Assembly: GCF_036567765.1 (NCBI RefSeq)
Contig: NZ_DATCTU010000060.1
Coordinates: 31,383-95,382, forward strand
Direction of reading: 5' to 3'
DNA from: Pseudobacteroides sp.
Lineage (GTDB): Bacteria; Bacillota; Clostridia; Acetivibrionales; DSM-2933
Length of the DNA stretch: 64,000 nucleotides
Made by a program: the position numbers and the translations under genes. Numbering within the stretch: the first letter of the stretch is position 1; each line of letters starts with the position of its first letter. Below the pieces are notes generated by a model. The model was not told the origin of the DNA. It did not search any database and saw only the letters and a list, made by a program, of their open reading frames with translations. Shown here one piece after another: positions 18,792-27,453 of the stretch.

Positions 18792-19809
18792 CGGTATTTG
18801 CTCCTTCTGCCAGTTTAGCCAATTTGTTAACAGAATTGGAGTAGGATATATACTCGGGGCAAACTTCGTCACATCTGCCGCATCCAGTACACATGTTGTA
18901 CCCAAAACGCTTTTTAAAATCATATACTTTGTGAAAAACCTTAAAGCGCATCCTTTCTCCGTTGCTCCTTCTGAATGAATGTCCTCCTGCCATATCGGTA
19001 TAGCCGTCAACATGGCAGCTTGCCCAAACGCGTCTTCTTTCTCCTGCGTTTGGCTGGCCGTCATACTTTATATCCTGCATTGACCAGCAGGTACAGGTCG
19101 GACATACAAAATTGCATCTTCCGCAGGCTATACATCTTTTGGTGTATTCGGACCAGATATCATCTTGGAACATATCCATTGTGATCTTGTTTATATCAGG
19201 TACTGCTACCTTTACCTGATTTGACTTAACAAACTCAGGGGAGAAGTCAGTTTTTTTACCTTTGTCCTGGAAGTATTTATCAAATTCCGAATTATTAAAG
19301 TGGCATGAAACTTTATTATCATTAAAGCGAAGAGCAATGTCATAATTATTTGTTTCATTCATGCCCATAGATACGCAGAAGCATGAGTCAAACCCCTCTC
19401 TACATTCAAGCATGAATATTTTAATCTTGTCTCGCAGCCTCTTATAGTAGTAGTCCCCATTGTTGCCGCCATTTTTTATAAACACCGATTCCAATATGGA
19501 CAATGAGTTTATATCGCAAGGTCGCATCAGAATAATATATTTTTTATCATCAATCTGCGGAACTACCTCCTCATCGTTAAAGAAATAAAACAAAGTTTGT
19601 GTGATGGGAAAGTATATTTCCTTGGGAGAAAAATCGGACTTTTCATCATGAATTATGGAATACACATCTTTGATTTCCGAATACCTGACTATATCAGTAC
19701 CAGAGTAAGTTCCTATGCCTTCATGCTTGACAGGAGCAAAGATGGTGTATTCTTTATTGAGCTCTTTAAGTACTTCATCAAATTGAGAACAAGTCAGTTC
19801 AATAGACAT
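18781..19809 (-). CDS. asrA: Anaerobic sulfite reductase subunit A
   Basis: 342 residues. It is an iron-sulfur electron carrier with two ferredoxin-type clusters near the C-terminus, CIACGRCNFVCPTC and CTGCGRCDEVCPEY. The N-terminal region has the RPCDINSL motif of the AsrA/HdrA-like family. It links AsrB to the catalytic AsrC. Its ATG lies one base after the FNT stop, with AAGGAGTCCTGAT as the ribosome site inside the preceding gene, so translation is coupled. Its end overlaps asrB by 11 bases. Confidence 0.93.
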   Translation of the reverse strand: MSIELTCSQFDEVLKELNKEYTIFAPVKHEGIGTYSGTDIVRYSEIKDVYSIIHDEKSDFSPKEIYFPITQTLFYFFNDEEVVPQIDDKKYIILMRPCDINSLSILESVFIKNGGNNGDYYYKRLRDKIKIFMLECREGFDSCFCVSMGMNETNNYDIALRFNDNKVSCHFNNSEFDKYFQDKGKKTDFSPEFVKSNQVKVAVPDINKITMDMFQDDIWSEYTKRCIACGRCNFVCPTCTCWSMQDIKYDGQPNAGERRRVWASCHVDGYTDMAGGHSFRRSNGERMRFKVFHKVYDFKKRFGYNMCTGCGRCDEVCPEYISYSNSVNKLAKLAEGANTDGK

Positions 19810-19810
19810 A

Positions 19811-20599
19811 TCAGGACTCCTTTATAACTTTTTTTGAAGATATAAACCAGTACACAAAACCCATAAAGAAGGAACCGCCTGCAATGTTGCCCAGGGTAAC
19901 GGGTACCAGGTTATTTATAAAACCAATCCAGTTCACGCTTGGATCGGTATGGGGAGCAAAAATTCCCATACCTAGAAGAGTCATGTTTGCGACGCTGTGT
20001 TCGAAGCCTGAACCTATAAATCCAAAAAGACACCAGAATATCAGCATAAGCTTGGCTGTCTCCTCCTTTGCTCTAGCACACATCCATATGGCAAGACACA
20101 CAAGAAGATTACAGAGTAGGCCCCTGAAAAACAATTCACTAAAGGGGGCCGTCATCTTCATTGCAGATGTGCCGACAATAAATGAGTTTAGAGGCTCCTT
20201 TGCAATAAGTCCGGTTCCGGCCATAATTCCTGCCAGCATCAGTGAGCCTGCAAGATTTCCCAGATAGCTTAGAACCCAAACCTTTGCAGTATCAAGCCAG
20301 CTTACCTTCTTTTCAAGGTTGCCGATTACCATTACCATGTTGTTTCCGGTAAAAAGTTCGGCACCGGCAAAAATAACCAGAGTCAATGCAAGGGAAAATG
20401 ACACACCCATCAATGCTTTAAGGAAGGGTATATTAGCTTCCTTCAAAGGTGCTCCTACGGAGAAAATCAGTATGATACCCAGCCCCACATATATACCGGC
20501 CATCATCGAGTATATAAAATACCTTAAAGGTGTTTGTTTGAGAAAGTTTGCCTTGTTTTTTGCGGCCTCGGAAAGCTTGATAACAGTTTCTTTTTCCAA
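19811..20599 (-). CDS. Formate/nitrite-transporter-family channel, probable hydrosulfide/sulfite channel
   Basis: 262 residues with six hydrophobic helices and the FNT family features: a GAELFTGNNMVMV loop, a re-entrant region near NSFIVGTSAMKM, and FEHSVANMTLLG with the conserved histidine near the second pseudo-repeat. In Clostridioides difficile an FNT member (HSC, fnt3) next to asrABC conducts hydrosulfide. The same position here, as first gene of the asr operon, supports sulfide export or sulfite uptake rather than formate transport. The start is TTG at 20599 with AAAAGGG upstream, which may limit expression. Confidence 0.88.
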   Translation of the reverse strand: MEKETVIKLSEAAKNKANFLKQTPLRYFIYSMMAGIYVGLGIILIFSVGAPLKEANIPFLKALMGVSFSLALTLVIFAGAELFTGNNMVMVIGNLEKKVSWLDTAKVWVLSYLGNLAGSLMLAGIMAGTGLIAKEPLNSFIVGTSAMKMTAPFSELFFRGLLCNLLVCLAIWMCARAKEETAKLMLIFWCLFGFIGSGFEHSVANMTLLGMGIFAPHTDPSVNWIGFINNLVPVTLGNIAGGSFFMGFVYWFISSKKVIKES

Positions 20600-20664
20600 A
20601 GTTTATCAGCCCTTTTCATTTTATATTACATAAATTTATATCGAGTAAATTAAACATTTTAATA

Positions 20665-20706
20665 ATTATACTATAAATAATTAAAAAAATTCGTATCCAT
20701 AGATAC
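20665..20706 (-). promoter_or_regulatory. Crp/Fnr-like operator and -10 box of the asr operon
   Basis: On the minus strand GTATC-TATG-GATAC (20706-20693) is a perfect palindrome, centred 29 bases before TATAAT (20670-20665). This is the -41.5 class II activator position and repeats the layout and TATG spacer found before fprA. No -35 box is evident. Confidence 0.65.
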
Positions 20707-20731
20707 CAAATTTACTTTTATTAGTAAAGAA

Positions 20732-20773
20732 CAAAATGACTTGCAATTTTGCAACATGAACCATAATTTCTTA
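20732..20773 (+). repeat. Partial copy E of the dispersed repeat
   Basis: ACAAAATGACTTGCAATTTTGCAAC is followed closely by ACCATAATTTCTTA: the head palindrome and one arm of the second hairpin, with the centre deleted. That arm runs into the long hairpin next to it. Confidence 0.55.
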
Positions 20774-20830
20774 ACATAGAAAAAATACACACCCTTTAGG
20801 ATGTGCATTTTTTCTATGTTAAGAAATTAT
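20763..20830. terminator. Very long hairpin, terminator of the PurF-like gene
   Basis: Arms of 29 bp (20763-20791 and 20802-20830) pair with a single mismatch around a 10-base loop CCCTTTAGGA. It lies just after the stop of the leftward PurF-like gene and upstream of the asr promoter. The outer arm ends are the AATTTCTTA of repeat family E, so the structure seems built from two repeat arms. Confidence 0.7.
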
Positions 20831-20861
20831 AATGTATTCTACAACGCAACTTTCAACGAAT

Positions 20862-22262
20862 TTATTCTTTGCCGTTCCAGCAGTATGTGCATACGTTATC
20901 CCATGGTAATCCGATTGCATCAAGCATATCGTACAGGGATTGATATTTTAACGTTGTGAAGTTCAAACGCTTTTTTATGCAATCAATCATGCAATTGTAT
21001 TTATCTGTTCTCGGATCACAGTATTGATCCAATGAATCAGGCTCGCCACCTTCCAATTCCTGTATGGCTTGTCTAGCTACCAGGTCCATTTCTGAGTTTG
21101 ATCTTGAAAAGTTCAGGTATTTGCAGCCATAAACCAGCGGCGGACAGGCCGGTCGAACATGGACCTCCTTGACATTACAACTGTAGAGCAATTCAGCCGT
21201 CTCCCTCATTTGGGTACCGCGAACAATCGAGTCGTCGCAAAACAGAAGCCGCTTACCTACAACCAGATCAGTGATGGGTATAAGTTTCATCTTCGCCACA
21301 AGGTTTCTTATACTCTGATCTTGAGGCATAAAGCTTCTGGACCAGGTTGGGGTATACTTGATAAAAGGCCTTCCAAAGGGAACCCTGGACTCATTGGAAT
21401 AACCTATGGCATGTGCAATACCAGAATCAGGTATTCCGGCCACCAAATCTATTTCTACATTGTCATTACGTGCTAATGCAGCACCATTACGATAGCGCAT
21501 TACCTCGACATTCATTCCTTCATAGGATGAAGATGGATAACCATAATAGACCCAAAGGAAAGCACAAATTTTCATTTTATCGCCAGGGGGTGAAATTTTC
21601 TGTATGCCGTCCGGTGTCAAAAGAATTATTTCCCCAGGGCCAAGCTCATATTTCGTTTGATATCCCATATTTGCGAAAGCACAAGACTCAAATGATACAC
21701 AGTATGCACCTTCTTTTTCTCCTACAACAAGAGGTGTTTTTCCAAAACGGTCCCTTGCAGCATAAATTCCTTCAGAGGTCAGTATCAGCATGGTGCATGA
21801 GCCGTCTATGGCTTGTTGTGCATTTAAGATACCTTCCTTAAAGGACTCGCCTTCATCTATTAAATTGGATACAACTTCGGTAGGGTTGATTACTCCTCTG
21901 CTCAACTCCAGGAAATGAGTATTCTGTTTTGCCAGAGATTTGTCTACAAGATCCTGAAGGTTGTTTATACGCCCAACTGTGGATATTGAATAATACCCAA
22001 GGTGGGAATAGACAGTCAAGGGTTGCGGCTCAGTATCGCTTATGCAGCCTATTCCCATATTTCCTTCCATACCTGACAAATCTTCTTCAAACTTTGCCCT
22101 AAACTGTATATTTTGAATGTTGTGAATGGATCTTACAATACTGTTTCCGTTCCATACTGCCATTCCCCCGCGGCTTGTGCCTAAGTGTGAGTGGTAGTCG
22201 GTACCGAAATACAGATCCATAACACAACTGCTTTTTGAAACTACACCAAATAGTCCTCCCAT
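20862..22262 (-). CDS. PurF-like amidophosphoribosyltransferase lacking the glutaminase cysteine
   Basis: 466 residues. The C-terminal phosphoribosyltransferase domain is complete: LLFCDDSIVRGTQ is the PRPP-binding loop. Cysteines near the end (CTYCWNGKE, and C-rich DQYCDPRTDKYNCMIDC) match the [4Fe-4S]-type PurF of Bacillus. The N-terminal Ntn-glutaminase domain is present, but the first residues are Met-Gly-Gly-Leu-Phe-Gly where active PurF has Cys-Gly. The RYSTTG block is replaced by GCISDTE. GGGAGAG before the ATG and a frame without an upstream start confirm that no Cys1 is encoded. It may use free ammonia or have another function; it is probably a paralogue rather than the sole PurF. 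Confidence 0.85.
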   Translation of the reverse strand: MGGLFGVVSKSSCVMDLYFGTDYHSHLGTSRGGMAVWNGNSIVRSIHNIQNIQFRAKFEEDLSGMEGNMGIGCISDTEPQPLTVYSHLGYYSISTVGRINNLQDLVDKSLAKQNTHFLELSRGVINPTEVVSNLIDEGESFKEGILNAQQAIDGSCTMLILTSEGIYAARDRFGKTPLVVGEKEGAYCVSFESCAFANMGYQTKYELGPGEIILLTPDGIQKISPPGDKMKICAFLWVYYGYPSSSYEGMNVEVMRYRNGAALARNDNVEIDLVAGIPDSGIAHAIGYSNESRVPFGRPFIKYTPTWSRSFMPQDQSIRNLVAKMKLIPITDLVVGKRLLFCDDSIVRGTQMRETAELLYSCNVKEVHVRPACPPLVYGCKYLNFSRSNSEMDLVARQAIQELEGGEPDSLDQYCDPRTDKYNCMIDCIKKRLNFTTLKYQSLYDMLDAIGLPWDNVCTYCWNGKE

Positions 22263-22389
22263 TATAAATACACTCTCCCATGTTATTTGAAATAAATTAA
22301 TTTCTGCCGGTAACTTTTAGTCTAGATTAAAAGTGATAAATCTAATACATTTATCTGTAGCAAATCTCGTTGAAGCGTTCGATAATGTC

Positions 22390-22464
22390 TAGGAAATTAT
22401 GTTGTATGCTACACCATAATTTCTCACGACAACTTCAAGGTTGCAAAATTGCAAGCAATTTTGT
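22390..22464 (-). repeat. Dispersed double-palindrome repeat, copy C
   Basis: The reverse complement matches copy A base for base over most of 70 positions: AAAATTGCTTGCAATTTTGCAACCTTG, a spacer, then AGAAATTATGGTG ... AATTTCCTAG. It lies between purF-like and carB. Confidence 0.8.
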
Positions 22465-22498
22465 TTTTGCTCCGCCAAATGTAAGATTATTAACACTT

Positions 22499-25400
22499 TT
22501 AATCTATAATATCGTTGTGGTAATCTTGTACGGATTTTACCTTATCTTCTTTAAGATGGGTTTCCTTGTAAGATTTAATACCTTTAGCACTTGCAAGTGC
22601 GGCTGTAAGTGTAGTAATATATGGTATCTTATATTTTATAGCGGTCTTACGAATATAAGAATCGTCATGCTGGCCTTGTTTGCCGATTGGTGTATTTACA
22701 ATCAACTGGATTTCTTTGTTTGTTATAGCATCCGTTATATTTGGGCGACCTTCTTGCAGCTTTTTAATTAATTCAGACTTAATACCGTTTTGGGTCAAAA
22801 AGTTATGAGTTCCTTCAGTTGCTACTATTTTAAAGTCTAGGCCAACAAATATCTTTGCAACCTCGAGCATAGCGGATTTATCTTTTCCTGCTACACTGAA
22901 CAAGACGGTTCCTGAAGTGGGCAGAGGTGCTTGTGTAGCTTCCTGTGCTTTGAAGAAAGCAAGGCCGAATGAGTTTGCAATGCCTAAAACTTCCCCTGTA
23001 GAACGCATTTCAGGCCCTAGGAGAGGATCAACTTCATGGAACATGCTAAACGGGAATACAGCCTCTTTTACTCCAAAATGTGTAATCTTTTTGGATTTTA
23101 ACTCATTTATAGCTGATTTCTTGCCTGTAATATCAGCCATAATAGCTTCTGTTGCAATGTGGGCCATTGATATATTACATACCTTTGAAACCAGAGGAAC
23201 TGTCCTTGAAGCACGAGGATTGGCTTCTAACACATAAACCCGGTCATCTGCAATAGCATATTGCATGTTCATCAGACCTACCACTTTAAGCTTCCTTGCT
23301 ATCTTTGCCGTATATTCGTAAATTGTCTGCAAATGCTTGGGCGAAATATTGATAGGAGGTATAACACATGCTGAGTCTCCAGAGTGGATACCTGCCAATT
23401 CAATATGCTCCATAACGGCAGGGACAAAAGCTTCTGTTCCGTCAGCAATGGCATCTGCTTCTGCTTCAATAGCATTTGCCAGGAATCTGTCTATCAGTAT
23501 AGGACGTTCAGGAGTAATATCAACAGCAGCTTTGACATATTGGGTAAGCATTTCTTCATCATAAACCACTTCCATGCCGCGGCCGCCAAGTACGTATGAC
23601 GGTCTAACCATTAAAGGATATCCGATTCTGTTTGCAATTGAAAGTGCCTCTTCCAGGTTGCTGGCCATGCCGGATTCAGGCATTGGAATATCAAGCTCTT
23701 CCATTATTTTACGGAACATGTCACGGTCTTCGGCAAGGTCTATTGTATCAGGTGTGGTTCCTAGAATTTTAACTCCGGCTTTTTCAAGTTCTCCCGCAAT
23801 GTTTAACGGAGTCTGGCCGCCGAATTGGATGATTATTCCTATGGGATTTTCTTTGTTGTAAATGCTTAGTACATCTTCAACTGTCAGTGGCTCAAAATAT
23901 AGCTTATCTGATGTATCGTAGTCAGTTGATACTGTCTCAGGATTACAGTTTACAATTATCGTCTCAAAGCCCAAATCACGCAATGCGAAAGCTGCATGTA
24001 CACAACAGTAATCAAACTCAATCCCTTGACCGATACGGTTAGGACCCCCACCGAGTATCATTACTTTCTTTTTATTACTGGACTCTGTCTTATCATTGGC
24101 ATTGTAAGTTGAGTAATAGTATGCAGCATTTTCTACGCCGCTAACAGGAACAGGTTCCCATCCTTCCACTACGCCTAAAGCTACACGCTGTTTTCTGATT
24201 TCTTCTTCAGGGATGTTTAGAAGCTTTGATAAATAGCGGTCGGCAAAACCGTCTTTTTTAGCCTGGACAAGCAAATCGTCAGGAAGTTTGCTTCCGGTGT
24301 GCTTTAATATTTCTTCTTCTAATAAAACAAGATCTTTCATTTGCTGAATGAACCACTGCTTGATGTGGGTCAAGCGGCTGAGTTCATCAATATCTGCTCC
24401 CTTACGCAATGCTTCATACATAATGAATTGACGCTCGCTGGATGGCTCTCTCAGCATTTCCATAAGCTCAGATAGTGAACAATTGTTAAAGTTCTTTGCA
24501 AAACCTAAGCCATACCGCCCGGTTTCAAGGGAACGAATTGCTTTTTGAAAGGCTTCCTTGTAGTTTTTACCAATACTCATAACTTCCCCGACAGCCCTCA
24601 TCTGGGTTCCAAGTTTATCCTGGGAGCCTTTGAATTTTTCGAAGGCCCAACGTGCAAACTTAACAACTACATAATCACCTGAAGGTGTATATTTTTCCAG
24701 TGATCCGTCACGCCAGTAGGGAATTTCGTCTAAAGTAACACCGGCAGCCAGCATTGAGGATATCAATGCAATTGGGAAACCTGTAGCTTTAGATGCCAGA
24801 GCGGAAGAACGTGAAGTACGAGGGTTTATTTCTATAACTACTACACGACCGGTTTTGGGGTCGTGAGCAAACTGTACGTTGGTGCCTCCGATTACTTGTA
24901 TTGCTTCAACTATATCGTAGGCGTGTCTTTGAAGACGTTGTTGGAGTTCGGGACTTATAGTCAGCATAGGTGCGGAGCAGAATGAGTCTCCTGTATGCAC
25001 ACCTATAGCATCAATGTTTTCTATAAAGCACACAGTAATCATTTGGTTTTTGGAGTCACGAACAACTTCTAGTTCAAGTTCTTCCCATCCAAGTACCGAT
25101 TCTTCAACAAGAATTTGACCGATAATGCTTGCAGCAATTCCACGCTGAGCAACAATCCTTAACTCTTCAATATTGTATACCAGTCCGCCGCCTGTACCCC
25201 CCATGGTATAAGCTGGGCGAATTACAACCGGAAATCCAAGCTCAAGGGCAATTTTTTCAGCCTCTTCAACACTGAAGGCAGGTTTGCTGCGTGGCATTTC
25301 TATACCGAGTCTGTTCATGGTTTCTTTAAATGCAATCCTGTCTTCGCCTCGTTCTATTGCATCTACCTGAACTCCTATAACTTTAACACCATATTTTTCA

Positions 25401-25723
25401 AGCACTCCTGCTTTTGACAGCTCAAGGCACAGGTTAAGTGCGGATTGACCTCCTAAATTCGGCAGCAATGCATCAGGACGTTCTGTATCGATAATCTGAG
25501 TTAATCTTTCTACATTAAGCGGCTCAATATAAGTTGCATCAGCCATGACCGGGTCAGTCATGATAGTTGCTGGATTAGAGTTTACCAGTACTATTTTGTA
25601 TCCGAGTTTCCGGAGAGCTTTACATGCTTGAGTACCGGAATAATCAAACTCACATGCTTGTCCTATAATTATGGGTCCGGAACCAATAATTAGTATTTTG
25701 CTGGTATCATTTCTTTTAGGCAT
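22499..25723 (-). CDS. carB: Carbamoyl-phosphate synthase large subunit
   Basis: 1074 residues, full length for CarB. Two homologous ATP-grasp halves are visible: the carboxyphosphate half (1-400, starting KILIIGSGPIIIGQACEFDYSGTQ) and the carbamoyl-phosphate half (about 555-940, starting KVMILGGGPNRIGQGIEFDYCC). A C-terminal MGS-like allosteric domain (about 945-1074) follows. It makes carbamoyl phosphate for pyrimidines and arginine from bicarbonate, two ATP and ammonia delivered by CarA. AAGGAG sits eight bases before the ATG. No carA is adjacent; the next gene upstream is a chemoreceptor behind its own terminator. Confidence 0.96.
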   Translation of the reverse strand: MPKRNDTSKILIIGSGPIIIGQACEFDYSGTQACKALRKLGYKIVLVNSNPATIMTDPVMADATYIEPLNVERLTQIIDTERPDALLPNLGGQSALNLCLELSKAGVLEKYGVKVIGVQVDAIERGEDRIAFKETMNRLGIEMPRSKPAFSVEEAEKIALELGFPVVIRPAYTMGGTGGGLVYNIEELRIVAQRGIAASIIGQILVEESVLGWEELELEVVRDSKNQMITVCFIENIDAIGVHTGDSFCSAPMLTISPELQQRLQRHAYDIVEAIQVIGGTNVQFAHDPKTGRVVVIEINPRTSRSSALASKATGFPIALISSMLAAGVTLDEIPYWRDGSLEKYTPSGDYVVVKFARWAFEKFKGSQDKLGTQMRAVGEVMSIGKNYKEAFQKAIRSLETGRYGLGFAKNFNNCSLSELMEMLREPSSERQFIMYEALRKGADIDELSRLTHIKQWFIQQMKDLVLLEEEILKHTGSKLPDDLLVQAKKDGFADRYLSKLLNIPEEEIRKQRVALGVVEGWEPVPVSGVENAAYYYSTYNANDKTESSNKKKVMILGGGPNRIGQGIEFDYCCVHAAFALRDLGFETIIVNCNPETVSTDYDTSDKLYFEPLTVEDVLSIYNKENPIGIIIQFGGQTPLNIAGELEKAGVKILGTTPDTIDLAEDRDMFRKIMEELDIPMPESGMASNLEEALSIANRIGYPLMVRPSYVLGGRGMEVVYDEEMLTQYVKAAVDITPERPILIDRFLANAIEAEADAIADGTEAFVPAVMEHIELAGIHSGDSACVIPPINISPKHLQTIYEYTAKIARKLKVVGLMNMQYAIADDRVYVLEANPRASRTVPLVSKVCNISMAHIATEAIMADITGKKSAINELKSKKITHFGVKEAVFPFSMFHEVDPLLGPEMRSTGEVLGIANSFGLAFFKAQEATQAPLPTSGTVLFSVAGKDKSAMLEVAKIFVGLDFKIVATEGTHNFLTQNGIKSELIKKLQEGRPNITDAITNKEIQLIVNTPIGKQGQHDDSYIRKTAIKYKIPYITTLTAALASAKGIKSYKETHLKEDKVKSVQDYHNDIID

Positions 25724-25818
25724 ATTTTTACTCCTTCTTTATTAATAAAACTGTCTAGAAGATATTATATAATAGATGATGAATAAATTACATCGGTTAC
25801 ATAAATTTTTTTATATAC

Positions 25819-25893
25819 AAAATCGCTGGCGATTTTGCAACCTTGGTGTTGTCATGAGAAGTTGTGGTGTTGAATACACCATAATTTCCTAGA
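25819..25893 (+). repeat. Dispersed double-palindrome repeat, copy D
   Basis: Same orientation as copy A: AAAATCGCTGGCGATTTTGCAACCTTGGTGTTGT, then AGAAGTTGTGGTG ... CACCATAATTTCCTAGA. It sits between the carB promoter region and the terminator of the chemoreceptor gene. Confidence 0.8.
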
Positions 25894-25896
25894 CAT

Positions 25897-25936
25897 TAAA
25901 AAAAGGCCCTATACAGCGGTTATGCTGCACAGGGCC
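25897..25936 (-). terminator. Terminator of the chemoreceptor gene
   Basis: On the minus strand a GC-rich stem (25936-25924 with 25917-25905, two mismatches) is followed by TTTTTTT. A classic rho-independent terminator just after the stop at 25947. Confidence 0.85.
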
Positions 25937-25946
25937 CGAAAGCTTT

Positions 25947-27194
25947 TTATACTTTATATTTTTCCAGCTTGTTGTCAAGCTCTTGTACCAGAGCAACCAG
26001 ATGGTGTGATGAGGAATTCATTTCATCTATGAATTTTAATTGACTTTCAATGGAGGTTGTTACGTCTTTGCTTGATGATGCGGTTTGTACAGATACTTCC
26101 GAAATGTGTTCGATTGCTTTTATGACATCATTTTTGTCATTCTGCATTTTTTGTATGGATTCATTGACCTGCTGAATTTTATTGACAACCAAGTTTATTG
26201 CATTGGCAATATCGTTAAATGCACTGTCGGTTTTATTTACAGCGAGATTTTGTTCCTGGGAGACCTTTTTCATCGCTTCCATGGATATTATTGCATGCCG
26301 TGTTTCTTCCTGAATGCTTTGCACAAGTGTGTTTATTTCTTCGGTGGATTTTCTGCTTTGGTCTGCAAGTTTCCTTACTTCCTCTGCTACTACAGCAAAT
26401 CCTTTTCCGGCTTCACCGGCTCTTGCGGCTTCAATGGCAGCATTTAAGGCCAACAGATTGGTCTGCTCGGCAATGCTTTCGATAGACTCAACAAACAAGC
26501 CGATGTCCTTAGTGGTATCCGTAAGTTTTTCTACAACCAAAAATATTTTTTCCGATGTATCAAAATTTTCCTTGGATTTTTCTCTTAGGACATTTACCGA
26601 TTGAAGCCCAATATTATTTAAGTTGTTTATTTTATTTGTTTCCGTAGCCACTTCGGAATAGCTTTCAAACACAAAGTTGATTTGTTGGGATAGTTTTTCA
26701 ACAACACCCACACCTTGCTGGGCTTCTGCTGCCTGATCAGAGGAACTGGCAGCTATTTCATCCGCTGTTTGAGAAATGGCTTTAATAGCTTCCGAAGCAT
26801 CTATAGCGGTTGAATTGACTTGGGTTGTTGACTTCACTATATTTGAGGAGAGAGTGTGAAAGCTTTTAATAAGCTGATTGGTATCACTTAGTACAGAGTT
26901 GAAGAAAGATGCCATTTTGGAGAAATAACCATAGTCGCCAATGTTTATGGGCTCGGAATAATCTCCGTTGGTTATTTTCTCCAATTGTGCATTCATTTGT
27001 CTTATTATTCGGTTAAATGTCATGTCGGTAGCTTTTTTAATCAAGAGAGCTATAGCAAGACAGGCACTGGTATTAAAAATAAGCGGTCGGATATTGTAGT
27101 TGGATTGTGCAAATGTCAGCAGACCTGTTGCAAGGGCAATTATAACTACCAGTAAGTAGGCTATTCTTAAGGGACTTATAAAAGCACGTTTCAT
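25947..27194 (-). CDS. Methyl-accepting chemotaxis protein without a sensor domain
   Basis: 415 residues. Two membrane helices (about 10-29 and 36-53) are joined by a very short loop, so there is no periplasmic ligand domain. A HAMP-like linker leads to the cytoplasmic signalling domain, whose hairpin tip is [20 protein letters not shown] with [18 protein letters not shown]. It should dock CheA/CheW and control motility or another output. With no external sensor, it probably responds to membrane or cytoplasmic cues. It is a single-gene unit, divergent from the MFS gene. Confidence 0.93.
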   Translation of the reverse strand: MKRAFISPLRIAYLLVVIIALATGLLTFAQSNYNIRPLIFNTSACLAIALLIKKATDMTFNRIIRQMNAQLEKITNGDYSEPINIGDYGYFSKMASFFNSVLSDTNQLIKSFHTLSSNIVKSTTQVNSTAIDASEAIKAISQTADEIAASSSDQAAEAQQGVGVVEKLSQQINFVFESYSEVATETNKINNLNNIGLQSVNVLREKSKENFDTSEKIFLVVEKLTDTTKDIGLFVESIESIAEQTNLLALNAAIEAARAGEAGKGFAVVAEEVRKLADQSRKSTEEINTLVQSIQEETRHAIISMEAMKKVSQEQNLAVNKTDSAFNDIANAINLVVNKIQQVNESIQKMQNDKNDVIKAIEHISEVSVQTASSSKDVTTSIESQLKFIDEMNSSSHHLVALVQELDNKLEKYKV

Positions 27195-27453
27195 AAATAT
27201 AAGACCTCCATTTTTAGTTTTAGGAATGAATAAACCAATTAGAGATAGACAAGAGATGTTTTTTAAAAAGTTGTTGAATTACATTTGGAAAATTGTTGTT
27301 ACCATAATATTAATATAATTCTATAAAACCATGAAAACTCCTTCTTGAATATTCAAAAAATGTTGTAAATATATTTATTTGGTATTGACAAAATCTTTTG
27401 GGTATACTTTTATTAAGTAGTAACTTCAATTTTGCAATATTACGGGAGGAAAC

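Noticed and set aside
18792..19064. Longer start for asrB
   Set aside because: The extra 91 residues overlap asrA out of frame, and the ATG at 18791 overlaps the asrA stop in the usual coupled manner.
27421..27442. ACTTCAATTTTGCAATAT as a further repeat copy
   Set aside because: Only about 15 AT-rich bases agree with the repeat head, too few to distinguish from chance.
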